Counted from the stretch's first letter, positions 8,757 to 17,741 are shown. The stretch: DNA of 64,000 nucleotides from Blastopirellula retiformator (GCF_007859755.1 NZ_SJPF01000007.1:21691-85690), one strand, 5' to 3'. Numbers and translations are program-made. The notes: generated by a model from the sequence alone, not told the origin.

Positions 8757-10394
8757 CTAGTTGTTCATCGGGTTCGGGTCGAGCATCGGCCCGGGGACCG
8801 GCATCGGCGCCGGTACCGGTTCGCCCGGCGGAACCGGGTTGTCCGGAGCCAGCGGGTTGGCGCCGGGTGCATTCGGGCCTGGTAGCGTCGTCTGCGGGTC
8901 GAGCATCAGTTCGGCTGGGACGCCCGCCGCTTCGTCGATCGGACCGAAGGCGAACGGAGCTTGCCAGCCGCCGCCCAAAGCCTTGTACAGGTTGACCAAC
9001 GCCAGGTAGGTGTCGCCGCGAGCCGCCACGTATTGGTCTTCCAAGTCGGCTTGGAAACGCTGGGCGTCCAACAACGTCTGGAACGGGATGATGCCGCCCT
9101 CGTACTGCACTTCCGAGATCTCCGACGCGCCTTGGGCCGCTTCGACCGCTTTGTACAGCTCTTCGGCTCGAACCTGCGTAAACCGGTATTCGATCAACGC
9201 GTTCTCCACTTCTTCCGAAGCGTCCAGCACCGTTTGCTGATAAGCGTACACCAACTCACGCCAACGGGCTCGTTGGTATTCGATATCGCCCCAGACGCGA
9301 CCAAAGCTCAGCACGTTCCACCGAGCGGTCGGGCCAAAGCTGTAGGCGATACTGTCCGTCGTGAACCAGGCATTGATGTTCGTCGCATTCACGCCAAACG
9401 TACCGGTGAGCGTAAACTTCGGGAACAAGTCGGAGGTCGCCACGCCGATGCGGGCCGATTGGGCCGCCAGTTGGCGTTCGGCCGAACGAATGTCGGGACG
9501 CTGCCGGATTAAATCAATCGGCAACCCGACCGCGATGTGATCCGGAATCTTAAACAGCTGCCGGGCGCCCATCAACTCGTTGGTCAAGTCTTGCGGAGGC
9601 ATCCCCTGCAGCACCGCCAAACGGTTGTACGACAGATCCAAGTTTTGACGCAGGGTCGGAATTGTCGACTCGGTCGAGTACAAGTTAGAGCGAGCTTGGT
9701 AGACGTCCAACTTGCTGACCGTGCCTGCGTCCAACTTCGTTTCGGCGATCTGCAACGATTGTCGCTGTAACTGCACGTTGCGTTGGGCGATCAAGATGCG
9801 ATGTTGCAGCGTGCGGGCCTGCACGTAGTTGGCGCCCACTTCCCCTTGCAGCGAAACGAGTACCGCATTGTGATCTTCGATCGACACGTCGATGTCGGCA
9901 TTGGCCGCTTGCAAGTTGCGACGTACACCGCCAAAAACGTCGATTTCCCACGAAGCGTCGACCAGGTTGGCGCTCCAGTAGTTAAACGCGGGCGTACTGA
10001 ACGTCAAGCCGATCGGGCTACCGTTGCTACTCGACTTGACCCGCGAATAGGAGGAGTCCATGTAATAGTCAGGGAACAACCCGCCGCGAGCGATCGCCCG
10101 ACGAGCGCGAGCCTGCGCGATCCGCTCGTACGCCTGGCCCAACGTCAAGTTGGACTGCGCGGTGCGGACCATCATCTCGGACAGCACCGGGTCGTTAAAC
10201 TTCGTCCACCAAGCGACCGAGTCGTTCGGCTCGTCGGTCACCCCTTCCGGAAGCGGGCGACTCCAATGAGGTAAAAAGGGCGCCCCGGGGTCACAATGAT
10301 CTGGCCCCACCAGACAGCCCGTGCTCAGCAAAGCGGAAGCCATCAAAGCTACCGCCGCCATACGTTGCGTCGAGAAAATCTGTATCCAAGTCAC
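8757..10394 (-). CDS. TolC/NodT-family outer-membrane efflux lipoprotein
   Basis: 545 residues. A signal peptide with lipobox LLSTGC (Cys27) is followed by two OEP repeats with long helical hairpins, including the typical LPIDLIRQRPDIRSAERQLA and DIRSAERQL-like junction. Length and layout match the OprM/NodT group, which form trimeric outer-membrane exit ducts for tripartite efflux pumps. The last 60 residues are an unusual Pro/Gly/Asn-rich tail (PVPPGEPVPAPMPVPGPM) beyond the normal family end. No RND pump or periplasmic adaptor gene is in the window, so partners are elsewhere. A strong terminator follows. Confidence 0.92.
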   Translation of the reverse strand: MTWIQIFSTQRMAAVALMASALLSTGCLVGPDHCDPGAPFLPHWSRPLPEGVTDEPNDSVAWWTKFNDPVLSEMMVRTAQSNLTLGQAYERIAQARARRAIARGGLFPDYYMDSSYSRVKSSSNGSPIGLTFSTPAFNYWSANLVDASWEIDVFGGVRRNLQAANADIDVSIEDHNAVLVSLQGEVGANYVQARTLQHRILIAQRNVQLQRQSLQIAETKLDAGTVSKLDVYQARSNLYSTESTIPTLRQNLDLSYNRLAVLQGMPPQDLTNELMGARQLFKIPDHIAVGLPIDLIRQRPDIRSAERQLAAQSARIGVATSDLFPKFTLTGTFGVNATNINAWFTTDSIAYSFGPTARWNVLSFGRVWGDIEYQRARWRELVYAYQQTVLDASEEVENALIEYRFTQVRAEELYKAVEAAQGASEISEVQYEGGIIPFQTLLDAQRFQADLEDQYVAARGDTYLALVNLYKALGGGWQAPFAFGPIDEAAGVPAELMLDPQTTLPGPNAPGANPLAPDNPVPPGEPVPAPMPVPGPMLDPNPMNN

Positions 10395-10613
10395 GATTCA
10401 TCCGCTCCCGGCGTCGTTTCATTCGCAAGCTAATCATCGAAACGCATTTGCCTGCCATTCCGATACTGCTTGACGTATCGACAATTCCGAAAAGACCGGA
10501 TGAAACTTCCTTAAGGGCCCGGCAAGGTGAATGGAAACGGAAAAGTCGCCGATAGCACCGCTTACAACGGCCCCGACCGGCGACATTAACGACTGCGTAA
10601 GACGTCATACCAA

Positions 10614-11150
10614 CTAGATCGATTCGATGTGAATTCCCCGCCGCATGCGCTCTTTTCGCCGGGCGCCATCGATCAGTTCGGCTACTTGTTTCACATCTTC
10701 GATCCCATCCATCACCAATGTGGGGTGGGTGCGATCGCTGGAGGTAATCGCGATCGTGCCGACGCCAAACATCCGATCAAAGATGCTTTGCGTAAAAGTA
10801 ACGTCGTCGATGTCGATCACTTCGATCCGGTCGGTGGTTCGGCTAAGGATCCCCTTCTCATGGACGAAACGCTGCGTCGTCAGTTCGTAATGGACGCTCC
10901 ATTTCCGCCACATCAAGCGGAACAGCAATCCGATCCAAACGAGCGCCACCACACCAATGACCGGTAAGATCGCCGGCAAGAAGAAGATGCCGGAGACCGC
11001 CAGGGCCGCGATCGACAACACCGCGGCGATGATCCACGCACCATACATATCTTTCGCCGAATAATCGCCCGACCACAGCTTTTCTTCTGGATCGTCACGG
11101 CGGCTATCGTCTCGGGGCTTCATTTTGTCAGTAAATTCGTCTTTATCCAT
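10614..11150 (-). CDS. Bacterial PH-domain (DUF304, YdbS/YdbT-like) membrane protein
   Basis: 178 residues. A charged N-terminus (DKDEFTDKMKPRDDSRRDD) is followed by two adjacent membrane helices at about 36-80 and a bacterial pleckstrin-homology-like domain (YELTTQRFVHEKGILSRTTDRIEVIDIDDV, split here as a beta-rich stretch) typical of DUF304. Members sit at the membrane; their ligands are mostly unknown. The gene is divergent from nrdR, sharing a 245-bp upstream region. Confidence 0.8.
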   Translation of the reverse strand: MDKDEFTDKMKPRDDSRRDDPEEKLWSGDYSAKDMYGAWIIAAVLSIAALAVSGIFFLPAILPVIGVVALVWIGLLFRLMWRKWSVHYELTTQRFVHEKGILSRTTDRIEVIDIDDVTFTQSIFDRMFGVGTIAITSSDRTHPTLVMDGIEDVKQVAELIDGARRKERMRRGIHIESI

Positions 11151-11395
11151 CGTAGCGCCCTTGTTGCTTTCACTGCGGGAGTGGTTGTTGATCTATTCGC
11201 GTCAGCAGGCAAAATCTTGGCCAGCTTCCGCGGGCCATTATAGCGGCTGAATATAGTGGAGACACGCGCCCCCAAAACGAGTCGGCTCAGCCGCGGAAAC
11301 GGGCCGATTTTTCACACGCAAGCGGGCCCGGTGGTGTATATTGTGAAAATCGCTCGTTGATCGGGCTTCTCCCCCCAATCGCGGAATCATCTAGC

Positions 11396-11872
11396 ATGCG
11401 CTGCCCATTTTGCCGTACGGATAACGACAAAGTGATCGACTCGCGCGCCAGTCAGGACGGATTCTCCATCCGTCGCCGCCGCGAGTGCCTAGGCTGCAAA
11501 CGTCGCTACACGACGTATGAGCGGGTCGAGGAAATGTCGATCAAGATCATCAAAAAGGACAACGTCCGCGAGCCGTTCCAGCCCGAGAAGATCAAAAAAG
11601 GTCTCGCGCTGGCCTGCTGGAAGCGCCCCATCAGCGAAGCCCAGATCGAGGGAATCGTCTCCGGCGTCGAAAGCGACATCTACGCCGAGTGCGAAGGGGA
11701 AGTCGAAAGCCACTACATCGGCGAGCTGGTAATGCGTCACCTGCAAAAAATCGACCAGGTCGCCTACGTCCGCTTCGCCAGCGTCTACCGCGAGTTCAAA
11801 GACGTCCACGACTTCGTCGACGAACTCCAACCCATGCTCAACACCCCGCGAAATCCAAACGCCCCGCAGTAG
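11396..11872 (+). CDS. nrdR: Transcriptional repressor NrdR
   Basis: 158 residues from ATG 11396. The N-terminal zinc ribbon has Cys3, Cys6, Cys31 and Cys34 (MRCPFCR ... RECLGCKRRYTTYE), followed by the ATP-cone domain (VREPFQPEKIKKGLALACWK). NrdR senses ATP/dATP and represses ribonucleotide reductase genes by binding NrdR boxes. Length and both domains are standard. The open frame starts at 11357, but the conserved Met-Arg-Cys-Pro start at 11396 is clear. Confidence 0.97.
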   Translation: MRCPFCRTDNDKVIDSRASQDGFSIRRRRECLGCKRRYTTYERVEEMSIKIIKKDNVREPFQPEKIKKGLALACWKRPISEAQIEGIVSGVESDIYAECEGEVESHYIGELVMRHLQKIDQVAYVRFASVYREFKDVHDFVDELQPMLNTPRNPNAPQ

Positions 11873-11951
11873 GCGGCATAGTAGCCCGATGCGCGAGCAA
11901 AGCGGAAACCGGACCGCAACCCGCACTTTTTTTGATCCCCCATCCGCGTAG

Positions 11952-11968
11952 GGTCCGCTGTGCGGACC
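11952..11968 (+). repeat. GGTCCGC palindrome, copy A
   Basis: GGTCCGC-TGT-GCGGACC, a perfect 7-bp stem with 3-base loop. It is embedded in a longer shared unit that begins with a T-run and GATCCCCCATCC, then GTAGGGTCCGC, and ends AAGAGCCTGC. Copies B, C and D are at 12209, 12285 and 14490. The stretch 11873-12261 between nrdR and the convergent ATPase gene otherwise holds no supported gene. Confidence 0.85.
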
Positions 11969-12208
11969 AAGAGCCTGCCGAGTCGCCCGTTTGGCGAACA
12001 ACCCCAACCGGACCGCCACGTTTCAAAATTTCCGAATTGCCAAACACCGCCCGCATCGTCATCAGCCCATCGGGGCGATCTAATAGCGGCGCCGTTTGTC
12101 GGTTCGTATCCCGCGATGGACTGGACCGATGGTTTGCATTTTTTTCGCTCGCCGACGTCGATCGGGACTGGACCGCAGCGCACGTTTTTTGATCCCCCAT
12201 CCCCGTAG

Positions 12209-12225
12209 GGTCCGCTGTGCGGACC
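12209..12225 (+). repeat. GGTCCGC palindrome, copy B
   Basis: Same palindrome and same flanks as copy A (T-run, GATCCCCCATCC, GTAG before; AAGAACCTGCT after), in direct orientation about 257 bp downstream. Confidence 0.85.
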
Positions 12226-12261
12226 AAGAACCTGCTGGTTCGGTCATTTGGCGCCCGTTGC

Positions 12262-13542
12262 TCATGCTTGTTGAGCAGGTTCGTGGTCCGCACAGCGGAC
12301 CCTACGACTGGATCGCTCCGTTTCCTTTTTTTCTTCGCCCGGCGGCAACGTATATCGCTTGAGCGTCGAATGGGGTTCTTTCGGCATCTCGACAATCTTC
12401 CCCGCGGTCATCATCCGGTCCCAGGTCGGGCCGAACTTGCTGCCGCTCATGCCGCTGTTGCTGCGGATGTTGTATTTGCAGAGGCCGTTTTCACCAGCAT
12501 CGATCAAGACGCGGCGAAGTTGGGACTCCAGCTTTTCGAATTTCACGTCTTCTTTCGCCTGCTTCGCGGCGGCTTCGATTTCGGTCGCTTCGCGCAAGCG
12601 GACATTCCAGCGGCGGCCCCCCTCGTCGGAAAGACGACCTTCGTCGATATCAACGCCCCACTCGCCACCTTGCCCGGCGTAGCCGCCGATCGACAGCCAG
12701 AGTTTGTGCTTTCCGCTGCCACTTTGAAACGCTTCGCGACGATTCACCAATAGCCATTGCTGGGCGAAGTCGAGACTGCCCGCCAAGATCGACGCGTCCA
12801 GCTTGCCCGGTTTCATTTCTTTGCGAGTTTGCACGCAGAGAATCGGCGTGGCGCCAGCTTTCGAAATGGTCTTTACCAGCGTTTGAATTGCTTCGGCCTG
12901 CTTGCGTTTGTTGGTGGAGCCAAGACGCAGTGGATCGATCACGACGACTTCCAGTTCAAACTTCTCGATCCACTCCCTCAGGCTCTCCAGGTTCTCTGGA
13001 GCTGCCGGCTCCTCGACCGACATGAACCACTGCAGGTTGTCGAGCGTTGGGTTTTCCTCGCGGGCGGCGCTCCACCGGACCGCCAAGTCGGTGAGCTGCG
13101 ACTGCTTGTTGTCGGCGCCAACAAAGCCGACGCGGAACACTTTTTCGGCGGCGAACTCTCCCAAAAACTTGCCGCCGGTCGCGAGCGCCGCGCACAGATC
13201 GACCGCCAGCGACGACTTTAATGTCTTGCTCGGCCCAACGATCACTGCCGGCTCGTTCTTGGTTAGCAGGTTGTTGAAGAGCCACTCTTGCGGCTTTCGC
13301 TCGGCGAGCATTTCGGCGGTCGAGAGCGTGCGATGCGTCTCTTTCGCTTCATCACCGCCGCCGACGTCGAGGCGAACGATACCTTGATCGGCGGTGAAAA
13401 AATCGACTCCCCTCCGTGCGTCAATCTCTTTTTGCACTTTCGCGATTTCGGCGGTGATCTGTTCGACCTCTTGCTGCTCCCGGCGGTCTTTCCGCAGCTG
13501 ACGCATCCGGGCTTGGAACTTCTGAATTCGGGCTCGGCGCAT
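12262..13542 (-). CDS. RepA-like AAA ATPase (AAA_25 type)
   Basis: 426 residues from Met 13542. A basic coiled-coil N-terminus (residues 1-45) is followed by a RecA-fold ATPase with Walker A GPSKTLKS at 103-110 and Walker B LEVVVIDPLRLG. The middle resembles RepA/DnaB-type helicase-like ATPases found on plasmids, phages and integrated elements. A C-terminal winged-helix-like region (LIDAGENGLCKYNIRSNSGM) may bind DNA. The last dozen residues (VRCADHEPAQQA) are encoded by a dispersed palindromic repeat, so the original end was probably replaced. An in-frame upstream start at 13644 is possible but lies in another repeat. Likely accessory DNA; target unknown. Confidence 0.72.
   Translation of the reverse strand: MRRARIQKFQARMRQLRKDRREQQEVEQITAEIAKVQKEIDARRGVDFFTADQGIVRLDVGGGDEAKETHRTLSTAEMLAERKPQEWLFNNLLTKNEPAVIVGPSKTLKSSLAVDLCAALATGGKFLGEFAAEKVFRVGFVGADNKQSQLTDLAVRWSAAREENPTLDNLQWFMSVEEPAAPENLESLREWIEKFELEVVVIDPLRLGSTNKRKQAEAIQTLVKTISKAGATPILCVQTRKEMKPGKLDASILAGSLDFAQQWLLVNRREAFQSGSGKHKLWLSIGGYAGQGGEWGVDIDEGRLSDEGGRRWNVRLREATEIEAAAKQAKEDVKFEKLESQLRRVLIDAGENGLCKYNIRSNSGMSGSKFGPTWDRMMTAGKIVEMPKEPHSTLKRYTLPPGEEKKETERSSRRVRCADHEPAQQA
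12285..12301 (-). repeat. GGTCCGC palindrome, copy C (inside a reading frame)
   Basis: Same palindrome in inverted orientation (loop ACA on the plus strand, flanks AGCAGGTTCGT before and CTACGACTGG after). It lies within the 3' end of the minus-strand AAA ATPase gene and encodes its last residues. Confidence 0.85.
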
Positions 13543-13580
13543 GAGATTTCCCTTGGTTTGTGAAAACAAAATCTGGGTGC

Positions 13581-13677
13581 CACTGGCCTTCAGCCAGTGT
13601 CTTCCGTTGAATCGATATCCAGCTCCGTACTTCGACCGCGTCACTTCGATCTGAAGAGCACTGGCTGACGGCCAGTG
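13581..13677. repeat. Pair of inverted CACTGGC hairpins (REP-like)
   Basis: Two hairpins, CACTGGC-CTTCA-GCCAGTG at 13581-13599 and CACTGGC-TGACG-GCCAGTG at 13659-13677, lie head to head about 60 bp apart just upstream of the ATPase gene. Read on opposite strands they differ at one loop position (CTTCA against CGTCA). This arrangement resembles a bacterial interspersed mosaic element. Confidence 0.75.
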
Positions 13678-14034
13678 GCGCCCCGGTGGGAAGTTGGTTC
13701 GCTCAGCGCGCAGGGAGAGCCATCAGCGACCTGCGTGCTTGGAAAAATCGCCTTGCCGCCATGCAGGGCGCGAAGAATTTTGGCGTTCCGGGCGATTGAT
13801 CATACGCCCGCAACATTAAGGGGTGTAGTGTACGAAATGCCAGGCGGTTTTGCAACCCTTTTTTGACGCTTCGTAGGCCCTGGGTAGGCTGGGTCGAGCC
13901 GCTGGGTCTTGACCCAGTTCACGCTCTACCTGCGGGTTGCATCACGGCGCGATGGGTGGAACAATCGGCTCGCGCAAGTTTTTCACGCACCTAAGAAGTT
14001 CTCGTTTGGCGAATCTTTTTCCGTGAGCCGTTCG
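13678..14034. other. Intergenic region with no recognised gene
   Basis: About 357 bp between the CACTGGC hairpins and the next plausible gene. It holds a weak repeat GGGTCGAGCCGCTGGGTCTT-like stretch near 13890-13915 but no open frame with convincing composition and no RNA gene that I recognise. Confidence 0.5.
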
Positions 14035-14436
14035 ATGGAAATGAAGCCTTCTTCGCAAGCAGCGTGCGATAAGTTGCTAACTCGCTTTTACAACTTCCAC
14101 GATGGCGTCATCCGCTCGGTAACGCTGCAATATGTGGAAGGGGGCGAACGCACGGTCGAACTGCTAATCGCGACGCGTGACTCCATGGCGACCGAAAATG
14201 AGAGCTGGGTCGCGGTACGGATCCTCGTTCGACAGGTTTCTAGCCTGGCCATTTGCGAACGTCCGCGAACGACGTTGCAAGTCTTATCGCAGGGCCTTCA
14301 TCTATTGGCTACGGGTGATCAAGTCGGCGTGGAATTTGGCGGCTTTGACGACCAGCCTGATTCGTTGGATGAGCTGGCGGCGTCGGATGGTTTTGCGATT
14401 GGGAAAGAGATGGAGTTTCGCGTCGAGCCCTATTGA
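14035..14436 (+). CDS. Hypothetical protein
   Basis: 133 residues from ATG 14035. The opening FYNFHDGVIRSVTLQYV resembles the His-Asp strand seen in small immunity-like or DUF proteins of beta-rich fold, and the remainder alternates strands (VELLIATRD, WVAVRILVRQV, LQVLSQGLHLLATGDQVGV). An in-frame TTG/ATG-like start upstream would add 42 residues of doubtful composition. It sits in the repeat-rich accessory patch. Function is unknown; the immunity-like resemblance is weak. Confidence 0.5.
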   Translation: MEMKPSSQAACDKLLTRFYNFHDGVIRSVTLQYVEGGERTVELLIATRDSMATENESWVAVRILVRQVSSLAICERPRTTLQVLSQGLHLLATGDQVGVEFGGFDDQPDSLDELAASDGFAIGKEMEFRVEPY

Positions 14437-14489
14437 ACGCAATTGCGTTACCACGCGGTAGGCGGAATGAGCGGCCCTAGCAGGTTCGC

Positions 14490-14506
14490 GGTCCGCACAG
14501 CGGAAC
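14490..14506 (-). repeat. GGTCCGC palindrome, copy D (degenerate)
   Basis: Inverted orientation like copy C, preceded by AGCAGGTTCGC. One extra A in the right arm (GCGGAACC) spoils the palindrome, suggesting an older copy. It lies between the hypothetical gene ending at 14436 and the polyprenyl synthase gene. Confidence 0.65.
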
Positions 14507-14575
14507 CCGCGCGGAGGCGATTTCTTCCGCTTTCGGCTCTCCGCTTTCCGCTTTTCTTCTCGGGCGTTTCGCCTC

Positions 14576-14592
14576 GGCAGGCACGGCCTGCC
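14576..14592 (-). terminator. GGCAGGC hairpin after polyprenyl synthase
   Basis: GGCAGGC-ACG-GCCTGCC, a perfect 7-bp stem 15 bp past the stop of the minus-strand prenyl synthase gene. No clear T-run follows, so it may be a repeat-type hairpin that works as a weak terminator. Confidence 0.45.
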
Positions 14593-14606
14593 CTACGGGG
14601 AGGACG

Positions 14607-15623
14607 CTAACACGACCTAGCGGTGACGAAGCTGGCTAGTTGTTCTAGCGTGGTGCGGGCTTCCGACGGTGGGAGGATGGCGAGGGCGTCGATCGCCGAT
14701 TGGACGTATTCGTTGGCGCGGCGACGGGCATAGCCGAGGGCGTCGCATTGGGCGAGCCACGGTTTTAGGTCTTCGCCGCGGCGTTCGGCCGGGCCTTCGA
14801 CGACCGCCAAGACTTGCTCGCGCTCGTCACCCTGGAAGTACTGCAGGGCGTAGATCAGCGGCAGGGTCGGCTTTTGCTTTTCGAGATCGGTGCCGAGCGA
14901 CTTGCCGGTTTCGACTTCGTTCCCTTCAACGTCCAGCAGATCGTCGGCGATCTGGAAGGCGATGCCGAGATCGCGGCCGAACTCTTCGAGGGCGGCGATT
15001 TGCTCGTCGGTCGCTTCGGCGTAGCGAGCGCCCAGTTCGCAGGCACACGCACAAAGCTCAGCCGTTTTGGCGTCGATGATCTCGAAGTACTCTTCTTCGC
15101 TCGTTTCAAACGCCTGGCGGCTGGCGATCTGGCGGAGTTCCCCTTCGCAGACGACGTTGGTCGAGCGGCCGATCATCCGCGCGGCGCAGGTGGTCGGCAA
15201 CGTCGTCGCCAGGTAAAAGGCGTGCGAAAAGAGGAAGTCGCCGAGCAGGACGCTCGTTTCGTTGTTCCAGCGCGAGTTGACCGTGGCCAAGTGACGGCGC
15301 TGGTCGGCTTCGTCCAGCACATCGTCATGGACCAACGTGGCGGTGTGGATCATCTCGATCACGGCGCCAAGCGTGTAGTGGGCGTCGGTCACATTGCCAC
15401 AGGCCTTGGCGGCGAGCAGCAGCAGAGCGGGACGCATTCGTTTGCCGCCGAGCATGCAGCCGTACGAGACGACTTCGGCGACCGCTTCGTAACGCGAGCT
15501 CATTTCGCGGGTCAGGATCTTTTCGACCGCCGCCATTTCGTGCGCAATGCCGCCGTACGCCGAAGAAAGAAACTGGGCGTCAGCGGGTAAAGAGCGGGGA
15601 ACGCCGTTGGCTGCTTGGCTCAC
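14607..15623 (-). CDS. Polyprenyl (trans-isoprenyl) diphosphate synthase
   Basis: 338 residues. The first Asp-rich motif is HDDVLDEADQRR (Asp100, Asp101, Asp104) and the second IADDLLDVEG (around 219-225), with GGKRMRPALLLL for substrate binding. The enzyme condenses isopentenyl diphosphate with allylic diphosphates, giving the side chain of quinones or a related long chain. The bulky residues before the first motif (TATLVH) fit a medium- or long-chain product rather than geranyl diphosphate, but this is an inference. It follows moaC by 64 bp on the same strand. Confidence 0.92.
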   Translation of the reverse strand: MSQAANGVPRSLPADAQFLSSAYGGIAHEMAAVEKILTREMSSRYEAVAEVVSYGCMLGGKRMRPALLLLAAKACGNVTDAHYTLGAVIEMIHTATLVHDDVLDEADQRRHLATVNSRWNNETSVLLGDFLFSHAFYLATTLPTTCAARMIGRSTNVVCEGELRQIASRQAFETSEEEYFEIIDAKTAELCACACELGARYAEATDEQIAALEEFGRDLGIAFQIADDLLDVEGNEVETGKSLGTDLEKQKPTLPLIYALQYFQGDEREQVLAVVEGPAERRGEDLKPWLAQCDALGYARRRANEYVQSAIDALAILPPSEARTTLEQLASFVTARSC

Positions 15624-15687
15624 AACTATATCGCCCTAAAACTAGCGGTCGAAAAATTCGGGGTGTTACAAATGGCCTGATCGCGCC

Positions 15688-16197
15688 TTAGGCGGAGTCG
15701 GCCGAGTCCCCGTCGGCGGGTCGCAGGAAGTGACCAGAGCGTCCGCCTGTTTTTTCTAACAGCCGAACCGCCTGAATCTCCATCGCGCGATCCATCGATT
15801 TACACATGTCGTAAACGGTAAGTGCGGCGGCGGAAGCGGCGGTCAGCGCTTCCATCTCGACGCCGGTCTTGCCGGTGGTTTGCGTGGCGGCGGTGATCAC
15901 CAGGGTGGTCTCGCCGCGAAAGCGAAAGTCAATCGTCACCCCTTCCAGCGGAATCGGATGGCAGAGCGGAATCCACTCACCGGTTCGCTTGGCCGCCATG
16001 ATGCCGGCCAGCCGAGCCACCTCAACCACATCCCCTTTGCCAACATCACGCTGGGCGACTCTGGCGGCGGTAGCCGCAGCCATCACAACTTGCGCTTCGG
16101 CGGTAGCCGTACGGACGGTCGTCGGCTTGGCGCTGACGTCGACCATGCGGCTGGCGCCGGAGTCGTCGAAATGGGTCAGTTCGCCGGCCATATCCAC
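15688..16197 (-). CDS. moaC: Cyclic pyranopterin monophosphate synthase MoaC
   Basis: 169 residues with the family signatures MVDVSAKPTTVRTA, EWIPLCHPIPL and TGVEMEALTAAS. MoaC converts the 8-cyclo-GTP product of MoaA to cyclic pyranopterin monophosphate, the first stable intermediate of molybdenum cofactor synthesis, in the cytoplasm. No moaA or other moa gene is next to it. Length is normal. Confidence 0.96.
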   Translation of the reverse strand: MDMAGELTHFDDSGASRMVDVSAKPTTVRTATAEAQVVMAAATAARVAQRDVGKGDVVEVARLAGIMAAKRTGEWIPLCHPIPLEGVTIDFRFRGETTLVITAATQTTGKTGVEMEALTAASAAALTVYDMCKSMDRAMEIQAVRLLEKTGGRSGHFLRPADGDSADSA

Positions 16198-16361
16198 TGC
16201 TAGGGTTCAATTTAGGACAACCCACCATGGTACCTAGCCAACCGACCTTGAAAAGAGGCCTTTTGGCGTCAAACTGTCGCAGGCGCCCCGATTTCAACCG
16301 TAAGCGGGTTCAGCAGTTAACTGCGGTCGGGGCCAAAATCGCTTGAGATGGGCGATAGCGC

Positions 16362-16395
16362 AAAAAAAAACGCCGCGGGGGTCTGTCCGCGGCGT
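16362..16395 (-). terminator. Terminator after the HTH-receiver gene
   Basis: Stem CGCCGCGG / CCGCGGCG (8 bp) with an A-run on the plus strand from 16362, that is a run of T on the minus-strand transcript. It lies 35 bp past the regulator stop and is a classical factor-independent terminator. Confidence 0.85.
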
Positions 16396-16429
16396 AATGC
16401 GTATCGGCGATTCTGTTAGCGAGTGCTGA

Positions 16430-17002
16430 TTAGACCAATTCTTTCTTGGCGCCAATCAGCGTGCGAAGGCGCTCGGCCAGCAAAGCGGCATCGAACGGCT
16501 TCTTAAAGGTTTCGTTGATCGTCGAACGATCGAAGCTCATCGGGTTACCGTCGTCCGGCAACAGGGCGATGAGGATCGTTTCGGCAAAGTCAATGTTGCG
16601 ACGCAGATTTTGGCAAATCTGCAACGCTTCGACGCGGCCGATCGAAAAATCGACGATGATGCAGTCCGGGTGGAAACCTTCGGCTTGAATACCGGCTTCA
16701 AAACCGCTCGCGGCCACAGCGACCTTGAACGACTTTTCGGGCGGCAATTCACGACGCAGATTCTCGACCAAGACTTGATCTTGAGCGACGATCAGGCACT
16801 TGGCCATCGCTTCGTCTTCCAGGTCGCCCAAGGGCATCCCGTGCTCTTTCAAGAACTTAATCAGATATTCCCGCGGAATTCGGCGATCTTGCGATCCCGG
16901 AATCCGGTAACCTTTAAGACGGCCCGAATCGAACCACTTGCTTACCGTGCGCGGGGCCACTTTACAGATCTTCGCGACCTGTCCTGTTGTGAAGACCTTC
17001 AT
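16430..17002 (-). CDS. Excisionase/MerR-like HTH fused to a receiver domain
   Basis: 190 residues in two domains. Residues 1-52 are a helix-turn-helix of the excisionase/MerR type (FTTGQVAKICKVAPRTVSKW, then RRIPREYLIKFL). Residues 66-188 are a response-regulator receiver with the likely phospho-acceptor Asp118 (CIIVDFSIG) and a Lys near 168 (FKKPF). The acidic pair that normally binds Mg is reduced to one residue (VAQDQ), so phosphorylation is uncertain. The DNA-binding domain is at the N-terminus, the reverse of most response regulators. No histidine kinase is adjacent. It carries its own terminator and a long upstream region, so it is probably a single-gene unit. Confidence 0.82.
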   Translation of the reverse strand: MKVFTTGQVAKICKVAPRTVSKWFDSGRLKGYRIPGSQDRRIPREYLIKFLKEHGMPLGDLEDEAMAKCLIVAQDQVLVENLRRELPPEKSFKVAVAASGFEAGIQAEGFHPDCIIVDFSIGRVEALQICQNLRRNIDFAETILIALLPDDGNPMSFDRSTINETFKKPFDAALLAERLRTLIGAKKELV

Positions 17003-17741
17003 CTCAGGCTCTCCGTTACTCTCTAGTTGAGTTGACCTCCACCGCGTTCCCGCAAATCGGAAACACGCGTCCAGCCCTTGCTCACTACGCGCCTTGACGC
17101 AACTTCCCTCGCGTCGACAGTGGGACTTGTCCGGCGCCCGTAAACATCTGGGTTAGGGCTGATAAAAATGCATCGCTCTGTGGCTCGTGTTCAGTTCCTT
17201 CTGACTCCGCGCCTCAAGTGTCTAAACCACCAAAAGCGAACTTCGGCAAAGAGGGTGAGAAATCTTTTCCCAACACCTTCGCGTCGCTTCGAATTCGATG
17301 ATTCGGCGAGGTGGCGGCTCAAGGGATCCCCTCAGAGAAGACGTACCTCCACCTCGTTTCGCATCCCGTCCGTCGCGAAACGATGCGGCTTACGCCCTGA
17401 TTGAGATGTACCCCCCTTGCCGGTCTGCCTGCAGAGGCGCGTCTAGGTGACGCAAACTCAATAGAACAGACCTGCCGAAGCTTAATTTCGAATCAATCGG
17501 GGGCTTTTCTTTAGCATCTTTCCGGTCAGAAGCCGCCAACAAGCAAAATCGTGCCGCACGGAGCGACCGTCGCTACCCGCATCCTATGAAGCGCGACCGA
17601 TGCAAGTCGTGTTTATTAGCCGGGTTACAATGGCTGGCCGCGAGCGCGAGCCGACAGATGATTTCTTTGCTAATACTTAAATTATAGGCGCGGCGACTTG
17701 AGAAGGCCTGCGCGATCGTAACGATTACGCGGCGATTACGG
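17003..17741. other. 739-bp region without a recognised gene
   Basis: Between the HTH-receiver gene and the 3' end of smc. It presumably contains the promoter of the regulator (read leftward) and an untranslated end for smc. A 78-codon plus-strand frame at 17168 has poor codon composition and is not called. I saw no tmRNA, RNase P RNA, SRP RNA or 6S signature, though an unknown small RNA cannot be excluded. The AT-rich stretch near 17670-17695 stands out. Confidence 0.5.

Noticed and set aside
11700-12310. CRISPR-like repeated palindromes
   Set aside because: Only two direct copies about 257 bp apart, with no regular spacers and no cas genes.
17168-17404. 78-codon frame in the smc downstream gap
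   Set aside because: Composition unlike neighbouring genes, no ribosome binding site and no family.
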